Assembly: GCA_023247055.1 (NCBI GenBank)
Contig: JAHFHF010000011.1
Coordinates: 11,285 to 58,674, forward strand
Length of the DNA stretch: 47,390 nt
Direction of reading: 5' to 3'
Source: Candidatus Omnitrophota bacterium
Lineage (GTDB): Bacteria; Omnitrophota; Omnitrophia; Omnitrophales; Aquincolibacteriaceae
The translations under genes were made by a program, and so were the position numbers. Below are positions 42,268 to 47,390 of this stretch, in pieces. Every line of letters starts with the position of its first letter. The stretch's first letter is position 1. The notes under the pieces were generated by a model. It had not been told where the DNA came from and did not search any database. It worked only from the letters and a program-made list of their open reading frames with translations.

Positions 42268-44031
42268 TTACATATCCAGCAGGTCTTTGCCGAGTTTGCG
42301 CACCTCGGCATCAATATAATCGCGGACTTCGCGGCCGGTGTCAAAGGTCAGGGCTTTTTGGGCAATGGCCTGGGCTTGCGTGTAATTCACGGAACGAATC
42401 GCTTTTTTGACTTTGGGCAGGACAAACGGGCTGATACTGACTTCATCGATGCCCAGGCCAACCAGCACAATGGCGATCGCGACATCAGAGGCCATTTCAC
42501 CGCAGCAGCCTACCCAGCGTTTGGCGGCGTGGCCATTCTCAATGATCTGGCGGATCAGACGCAGAATGGCCGGATGCGTCGGATCGTAAAGATAGGCGAT
42601 TTTTTCATTCACGCGGTCAACGGCCAGTGAATACTGGATCAAGTCGTTACTGCCGATGGAAAAAAAGTCAGCCTCTTTGGCCAATACATCGCTCGTGATT
42701 GCGGCCGATGGAATTTCAATCATGGCGCCGACTTCCATCTTGGGGTCGAACTTTTTCTTTTCTTTGCGCAGTTCTTCGCGGCATTCTTCCAGGATTTTAT
42801 TGGCAGCGCGCAGTTCCTGCACATTGGAAATCATAGGGTACATCAGTTTCAAGTTGCCGTAAGCGCTGGCGCGTAAAATGGCGCGCAGCTGGCTTTTGAA
42901 AACATCGACGCGCTCCAGGCAGAAACGAATGGCGCGCCACCCCAGAAACGGGTTCATTTCCTGCGGCACGCCGAGTGAGGATAAAAATTTATCCCCTCCC
43001 AGATCAAGCGTGCGGATGATGACCGGATGCGGCGCGATTTTTTTGGCCGCTTCCTGATACGCCTTAAACTGTTCTTCCTCAGTCGGTACGTCCTGGCGGT
43101 TCATGTAGAGATATTCGGTGCGGTAAAGGCCGACGCCGCGCGAGCCGTGCGAAAGCACGGACGGGATTTCATCGCCGAATTCGATATTGGACGCCACGAT
43201 GATCTGCCGGCCGTCTTTGGTTTCAGCGGGCAGGTCGCGCAGTTTATCCAGTTCGGTGATGATGGCGGAGAAACGTTTGCCGTAGCGCGTGTACTCTTCA
43301 ATGATCTTTTTGTCCGGATTGACGATCACGATGCCGTGCGTGCCGTCAACAATGACGCGGTCGCCGGTCTTGATCTCTTGGGCAACGCCGTCAGAACCGA
43401 CAATGGCCGGAATTTCCATGGAGCGGCCCAGAATGGCAGTATGCGACGTAGGGCCCCCAACCTCGGTGACAAAAGCCAGGACTTTGTCTTTATCCATCGA
43501 GGCGGTATCGGAAGGCGAAAGGTCGCGCGCAATTAAAATCACTTCTTCTTCGAGGTGCTCAAGCACGTTCTTTTTCTCGCCATGCAGGTTGTGCAGCAAG
43601 CGGCGCGACACGTCCTTGATGTCAGAGACACGTTCGCGCAAATACTCATCGTCGATCTGCGCAAAGGCGCTGAAATATTTCTGGATCACGGACGAAAAAG
43701 CATGTTCGGCCGCAATGTACTGCACCTTGATGTGGCCGATGACGTCTTCGATCAGCGTGCGGTCTTCCAGGATCAGGAGATGCGCATTAAAAATATCCGA
43801 GTGTTCGCCGCCGATCTGGCCCGAGAGTTTTTTGCGGATGCCCAGGATTTCAGCACGCGTACGCGTAATCGCGTCTTCAAAACGGGCGATTTCCAGCGGC
43901 ACTTCGGATTTTTTGATTTTGCGCAGAGGAATATTGAAAGAATCTTCGCGTAAAAAGACAAAGGCCTTGCCGATGGCCACGCCGGGCGATACCGGAATAC
44001 CTTTGAGTTGTTTGATTTCGCGCCTATTCAT
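42268..44031 (-). CDS. ptsI: PTS enzyme I (PEP-protein phosphotransferase)
   Basis: The protein has 587 residues from the ATG at 44031, which overlaps the ptsH stop by eight bases; a longer open frame from 44136 is a shadow of ptsH. It takes phosphate from PEP and passes it to HPr. The N-terminal HPr-binding helices precede the active-site motif GGPTSHTAILGRS with His197. The C-terminal PEP barrel has YRTEYLYMNR, GGDKFLSSLG and GCCGEMASD with the acid/base Cys. It is cotranslated with ptsH. No EIIB or EIIC gene is nearby, so the chain probably serves regulation. Confidence 0.96.
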   Translation of the reverse strand: MNRREIKQLKGIPVSPGVAIGKAFVFLREDSFNIPLRKIKKSEVPLEIARFEDAITRTRAEILGIRKKLSGQIGGEHSDIFNAHLLILEDRTLIEDVIGHIKVQYIAAEHAFSSVIQKYFSAFAQIDDEYLRERVSDIKDVSRRLLHNLHGEKKNVLEHLEEEVILIARDLSPSDTASMDKDKVLAFVTEVGGPTSHTAILGRSMEIPAIVGSDGVAQEIKTGDRVIVDGTHGIVIVNPDKKIIEEYTRYGKRFSAIITELDKLRDLPAETKDGRQIIVASNIEFGDEIPSVLSHGSRGVGLYRTEYLYMNRQDVPTEEEQFKAYQEAAKKIAPHPVIIRTLDLGGDKFLSSLGVPQEMNPFLGWRAIRFCLERVDVFKSQLRAILRASAYGNLKLMYPMISNVQELRAANKILEECREELRKEKKKFDPKMEVGAMIEIPSAAITSDVLAKEADFFSIGSNDLIQYSLAVDRVNEKIAYLYDPTHPAILRLIRQIIENGHAAKRWVGCCGEMASDVAIAIVLVGLGIDEVSISPFVLPKVKKAIRSVNYTQAQAIAQKALTFDTGREVRDYIDAEVRKLGKDLLDM

Positions 44032-44320
44032 TTTCGCCAAAATTGGATTGAATGAGTTTTTCCAATGCCTCGAGCGCTTCGACCGCATCCGGGCCTGAAG
44101 CAAAAACGATAATTTCCGTGCCGCAGCCGATCGCAAGCGTCATGATGCCCATAATGGATTTGCCATTGACCTTTTCGCCGTCTTTGACCACGTCGATGTC
44201 GGAGTCGTACTGATTGGCCGTCTGCACAAAAAGTGCCGCAGGCCGGGCATGCAGGCCCAGCTTGTTGCGGATGACCAGCTTTTTTTCAATGCCTTGCGGC
44301 TGTGGATTTTCTGCGTTCAT
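44024..44320 (-). CDS. ptsH: HPr phosphocarrier protein
   Basis: The protein has 98 residues. His24 in NKLGLHARPA is the phosphate carrier. Ser55 in NGKSIMGIMTL corresponds to the regulatory Ser46 of other HPr proteins, so control by an HPr kinase is possible. About ten extra residues (MNAENPQPQG) precede the domain. It receives phosphate from EI and would pass it to EIIA-Ntr encoded by ptsN. The gene starts six bases after the yvcK-like gene stop. Confidence 0.95.
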   Translation of the reverse strand: MNAENPQPQGIEKKLVIRNKLGLHARPAALFVQTANQYDSDIDVVKDGEKVNGKSIMGIMTLAIGCGTEIIVFASGPDAVEALEALEKLIQSNFGENE

Positions 44321-44326
44321 AAAAAC

Positions 44327-45586
44327 CTAAACCTGTAATGCCTTTGTGACTTTGAAGTAATGTTCGAAAATCATTTGGGCCAAAGTTTCGGGATCATGGC
44401 GCACCTGGCCGTCCGCATGCAGAATATTGCCTTCAATGACTTCATAGCCCTTGGCGCGGATATCTTCCAGGTCCATCACCACGGGCACAGCGCCCTTCTG
44501 CCGGTATTTTTCAAGCAGCTCGTCAGGCACTTTGGCCGCGTTGACGATGCAGGCATTTAAAATGCGGGGGTCCGTGTGTTCCAGCAAAACCCGCAGGTGG
44601 TCCCAGGCGCTTAAGTGGTCGGTCTCGCCCGGCTGGGTCATAACGTTTTGAATATAAATTTTGTAGGCATCGGATTTGACGAGCGCGTCACCGATGGCCG
44701 GAATCAAAAGATTCGGCAGCACGCTGGTGTAAAGGCTGCCCGGCCCGAGAATGATCAGGTCGGCGCTTTCAATGGCATCGAGCGCTTCCGGATGCGGCTG
44801 GCAGTCATCGGGTTTCAGGCGGATACTACGCAGCGGTTTCGCGGCATCGGTAATGGTGGTTTCGCCTTCAAGCGAGGTACCGTCCATAAATTCGCCCACC
44901 AGCGTCACTTTTTCCAGCGTCGAGGGAATCACCCGGCCGCGGATGGCCAGCACTTTGCTGGATTCGGTCACGGCTTTTTCAAAATCGCCGGTGACTTTGG
45001 AAAGCGCGGTAATAAAAAGATTGCCGAAACTATGGCCTTTCAGTCCTTCGCCGTCTTCAAAACGGTATTGAAACAGGTCGCGGATCAGCGGCCCGGCATC
45101 GGCCAGGGCCACAAGGCAGTTACGGATATCGCCCGGCGGCAGCATGTCCATTTCATCGCGCAAACGGCCGGAACTCCCGCCGGTGTCCGTCACGGTCACA
45201 ATGGCCGTGATGTTGCTGGTGTAAAGTTTGATGCCGGAGAGCAGCGTGCTCAGCCCCGTACCGCCGCCGACGGCCACCACGCGCGGACCCCGCGAAAGCG
45301 TGTCGCTCTGGCGCCTTTGGTGCACAAGTTCGACCAGCGGAGCATTGCGGTGCGGCGGCATTAAGGCGCGAATAAAAATTCTCATGATGTTTTTGACTGC
45401 CATATACACAAGAAAGATGCCGAAGATCAAAACAGCCGTCAAAAAGGCCGCCAGTAAAATGCTCGATTTTGACATGGTTTTAACGGAAAGCAGGGCCACA
45501 AGCACAATCATGCCGAGTCCGGCCACACACAGAGTGATCCAGCGTTTGATCCCGATTCCGGGATAAAACCACTTAAAAAAACTCAT
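44327..45586 (-). CDS. yvcK: YvcK/CofD-like gluconeogenesis-factor protein with N-terminal membrane helices
   Basis: The protein has 419 residues from the ATG at 45586 (AAGGTG upstream). Residues about 10-75 hold two membrane helices (WITLCVAGLGMIVLVALLSV and ILLAAFLTAVLIFGIFLVYM). Residues about 100-410 are the YvcK domain: VVAVGGGTGLSTLLSGIK, TVTDTGGSSGRLR, then LPPGDIRNCL, GHSFGNLFITAL and LGPGSLYTSVLPNL. In B. subtilis, YvcK binds UDP-sugars and is needed for growth on gluconeogenic carbon sources and for proper cell-wall synthesis. The membrane anchor is absent from the B. subtilis protein. It sits between ptsN and ptsH, where proteobacteria have rapZ. Confidence 0.9.
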   Translation of the reverse strand: MSFFKWFYPGIGIKRWITLCVAGLGMIVLVALLSVKTMSKSSILLAAFLTAVLIFGIFLVYMAVKNIMRIFIRALMPPHRNAPLVELVHQRRQSDTLSRGPRVVAVGGGTGLSTLLSGIKLYTSNITAIVTVTDTGGSSGRLRDEMDMLPPGDIRNCLVALADAGPLIRDLFQYRFEDGEGLKGHSFGNLFITALSKVTGDFEKAVTESSKVLAIRGRVIPSTLEKVTLVGEFMDGTSLEGETTITDAAKPLRSIRLKPDDCQPHPEALDAIESADLIILGPGSLYTSVLPNLLIPAIGDALVKSDAYKIYIQNVMTQPGETDHLSAWDHLRVLLEHTDPRILNACIVNAAKVPDELLEKYRQKGAVPVVMDLEDIRAKGYEVIEGNILHADGQVRHDPETLAQMIFEHYFKVTKALQV

Positions 45587-45632
45587 GGGCTTTTCACCTT
45601 GAGACGGCAGGGGCGGCATGTTCAATCGTTTC

Positions 45633-46097
45633 CTATTGAGTTTTTTCTTCTTCTTTACGGATCAGTTCGTAGACTTCATCCGGTGTCTTACAGCGCTTGA
45701 TCAACTCGCAGAAAAACGAATCACGCAGCAGGCGCGAAATCTGGGCCAGGGCCTTGAGGTGCGGACCCGGGTTTTCTTTCGGCGCAACGAGCAGAAAGAA
45801 AAGATAGACGGATTCACCGTCAAGCGCATCGAAATTGACGCCCTTGCGGCTGATCCCAAGGACCGCCACGATGTCTTTTACTTTGTCGGTCTTGCCGTGA
45901 GGAATGGCAATCCCCTGCCCGATGCCGGTGGAACCAAGGTTTTCACGTTCAATCAAGGCCTTGAGAATCAGTTTTTTGTCGCCGATATCCTTGACCTCGG
46001 CCAACAGATCCACCAATTCCTTGAGTACGTCCTCTTTGTCCGAGGACTCGATGTTCATTTTGATTCCACGTTTATCCAAAAACTCCGTAATTTTCAT
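45633..46097 (-). CDS. ptsN: PTS EIIA-Ntr/fructose-type protein
   Basis: The protein has 154 residues from the ATG at 46097, nine bases after AGGAGG; the ATG at 46106 would leave no spacing. The active His67 is in GIAIPHGKTDKV, and a second conserved His is in NPGPHLKALAQISRLL. It should be the final phosphate acceptor of the EI-HPr chain and act by binding target proteins, as PtsN does in proteobacteria. The gene lies between hpf and yvcK with short gaps, suggesting one operon. Confidence 0.93.
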   Translation of the reverse strand: MKITEFLDKRGIKMNIESSDKEDVLKELVDLLAEVKDIGDKKLILKALIERENLGSTGIGQGIAIPHGKTDKVKDIVAVLGISRKGVNFDALDGESVYLFFLLVAPKENPGPHLKALAQISRLLRDSFFCELIKRCKTPDEVYELIRKEEEKTQ

Positions 46098-46133
46098 TGC
46101 TGCCATCCTCCTGGTCGTTGCGTTTGAGATCAA

Positions 46134-46691
46134 TCAGATTTTCGGTTCTACGAGCCCGTGGTTCCCATCACTTAGTTTATAGATCACGTTCACTTTTTTG
46201 GTGCCTGCATTTAAAAAAACGAGAAAAGGCTTGGGACTGAGCGACAATTGCAGGCTGGCTTCCCCGGCGGCCATCGGCTTGACGGCAAATTCATCCGAAG
46301 GAATGATCATCGGCCGGCCGGAGCCGCGTTCAGCGCGCGAGAGTGCATTGATCTCTCTGGCCGTGCGCAGTTTCGGAATCTGGATTTCCGAACCGCCGGC
46401 ATGGTGCATTTTCACTTTTTCCCGGTGCCGCTTGAGCTGCTTTTCAAGCCGGACGCAGGCCTGATCAATGGCCGTATAAACGTTGTCTTTGTCTTTGCCC
46501 TGGCCGCAGGCGCGGAAATTCTTACTCAACAGCGTAATTTCGGCCTCATAACCGTATTTTTGTTTTTTAAGAACCACATGCGATTCCACAATTTTGGGCG
46601 AATACTTGTCAAGGCGCGATAATTTGTCCTTAAAATGCGCCTGGATGCCCTGCGTGATCGTCATCTTCATACCGGAGAAACGAATGTCCAT
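46134..46691 (-). CDS. hpf: Ribosome hibernation-promoting factor, long form
   Basis: The protein has 185 residues from the ATG at 46691 (TTGGAGGTAAAC). The N-terminal HPF/YfiA domain (MDIRFSGMKMTITQGIQAHF, then CGQGKDKDNVYTAIDQA) blocks the mRNA/tRNA sites of resting ribosomes. A linker precedes the C-terminal dimerisation domain (FAVKPMAAGEASLQLSLSPK, then FLVFLNAGTKKVNVIYKLSD), which makes this the long form that pairs 70S ribosomes on its own. It is followed by ptsN as in the rpoN region of proteobacteria. Confidence 0.94.
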   Translation of the reverse strand: MDIRFSGMKMTITQGIQAHFKDKLSRLDKYSPKIVESHVVLKKQKYGYEAEITLLSKNFRACGQGKDKDNVYTAIDQACVRLEKQLKRHREKVKMHHAGGSEIQIPKLRTAREINALSRAERGSGRPMIIPSDEFAVKPMAAGEASLQLSLSPKPFLVFLNAGTKKVNVIYKLSDGNHGLVEPKI

Positions 46692-46740
46692 GTTTACCTC
46701 CAAAACGTGTTAAATCTTCACACTGTGTAATGAGTTCATG

Positions 46741-46856
46741 CTTTCTCCCCCACCTTAATCCTCCCCCGAAGAACACGGGGTAGGAAACCATAGAGTCTCT
46801 TTTATTTCTCCCCCCGCGCTCTCCGGGGGGAGATTAAGAGGGGGGAAACTCGCTCG
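46741..46856. repeat. C-run/G-run hairpin repeats between lptB and hpf
   Basis: Two hairpins occur: CTCCCCCGAAGAACACGGGG (46762 onward) and CTCCCCCCGCGCTCTCCGGG (46807 onward), with CCACCTTAATC and GATTAAGAGGGGGG flanks. They belong to the same class as 16650-16857 and the segment inside the rsmB-like gene. Confidence 0.8.
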
Positions 46857-46869
46857 TCTCGTTACGTCT

Positions 46870-47390
46870 TTATTTCAACGAAAACTTTTCGCCCAAATAG
46901 AGTTCGCGCGCCGTCGGGTCGGATGCCAAAAACTGCGACGTGCCCGAGACTTCGATGCGGCCCTCGCAAACCAAATAAGAGCGGTCGGTGATGGCCAGAG
47001 TTTCGCGCACGCTGTGGTCGGTCAGCAGAATGCTCAGCCCCTGCGCCTTCAGTTTCTGCAAAATTTTCTGCACTTCGAAAACGGCGATCGGATCCACCCC
47101 GCTGAACGGTTCATCCAGCAGAATCAGCGACGGGTTGGTCACCAGAGCGCGCGTAATCTCAAGGCGGCGGCGTTCGCCGCCTGAGAGTGTATAGGCCTTG
47201 TTTTTGGCCAAATAAGCAATGTCGAGTTCGTTGAGCAAATGTTTGAGCCGCCGCTGGCGCTCGCCCTGCGGAATGTCGATCGTTTCGAGAATGGCCATGA
47301 TGTTTTCTTCAACGGTCAGTTTGCGGAAAATCGACGGTTCCTGCGAAAGATAGCCGATACCAAGACGCGCGCGCTGATACATCGGCAGGG
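46870..47390 (-). CDS. lptB: LptB-type ABC transporter ATPase, N-terminus beyond the window
   Basis: About 172 C-terminal residues are visible; the frame runs off the end, so the Walker A part is outside. Seen are LPMYQRARLGIGYLSQEPSI and FRKLTVEENIMA, the signature YTLSGGERRRLEI, Walker B LILLDEPFSGVDPIA and the H-loop LLTDHSVRE. LptB drives lipopolysaccharide export to the outer membrane, so an outer membrane is implied. In proteobacteria rpoN usually follows; here a repeat-rich gap and then hpf follow. Confidence 0.93.
   Translation of the reverse strand, partial: LPMYQRARLGIGYLSQEPSIFRKLTVEENIMAILETIDIPQGERQRRLKHLLNELDIAYLAKNKAYTLSGGERRRLEITRALVTNPSLILLDEPFSGVDPIAVFEVQKILQKLKAQGLSILLTDHSVRETLAITDRSYLVCEGRIEVSGTSQFLASDPTARELYLGEKFSLK

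Noticed and set aside
44032-44136. Extension of enzyme I into the ptsH gene.
   Set aside because: The extra 35 residues are out-of-frame ptsH sequence; the ATG at 44031 begins the normal family N-terminus.

Overview
The window looks like a chromosome segment of a Gram-negative-type bacterium of the PVC/Omnitrophota kind (inference). The support is two giant exported proteins, a ChaN/TraB-like domain fused to a very long exported protein, an LptB-type ABC ATPase (outer membrane), and a compact PTS regulatory cluster, all in a genome full of short palindromic repeats. No rRNA or tRNA gene, CRISPR array, prophage or transposase gene was recognised.

Layout. Positions 2-7813 (+) hold the 3' end of a gene for a giant repetitive beta-solenoid-like surface protein. 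It converges on a secreted protein gene (7916-8674, -) whose leader carries a recognisable c-di-GMP-I (GEMM-I) riboswitch core with a palindromic repeat lodged in its P3 arm. Positions 9275-16624 (+) encode a second giant exported protein of 2449 residues with no visible cysteine: a ChaN/TraB-like N-terminal domain, a long propeller-like middle and a helical C-terminal domain. Then come an RsmB-family rRNA methyltransferase, a DUF3313-like lipoprotein, a GAF-SpoIIE phosphatase, a BrnT/BrnA toxin-antitoxin pair, a DUF2721 membrane protein with a tiny membrane ORF before it, an alpha/beta hydrolase, and a 746-residue secreted protein built from six roughly 60-residue repeats.

From 26 to 37 kb is a mosaic of mostly minus-strand single genes separated by repeats: nitroreductase, small membrane protein, flippase plus glycosyl/glycerophosphotransferase-like protein, two secreted proteins (one tandem Cache), DUF3147-like protein, VOC protein, Tag DNA glycosylase, an HxlR regulator divergent from a small Cys-rich protein, a TfoX-N protein, a second BrnT/BrnA pair, and an MntA/HepT pair whose HepT is frameshifted.

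From 37 kb to the end is conserved housekeeping, all on the minus strand. Read in transcription order it is lptB (partial), hpf, ptsN, yvcK, ptsH, ptsI, a phosphoglucose/phosphomannose isomerase, a sugar-phosphate nucleotidyltransferase, metK and ahcY. EI, HPr and EIIA-Ntr without a permease suggest a regulatory PTS. YvcK and the two sugar enzymes link it to envelope and central carbon metabolism, and MetK/AhcY form the S-adenosylmethionine cycle.

The most striking non-genic signal is a set of interspersed palindromic repeat families. Members sit between genes, inside a riboswitch, directly at stop codons, and in frame inside two protein genes.
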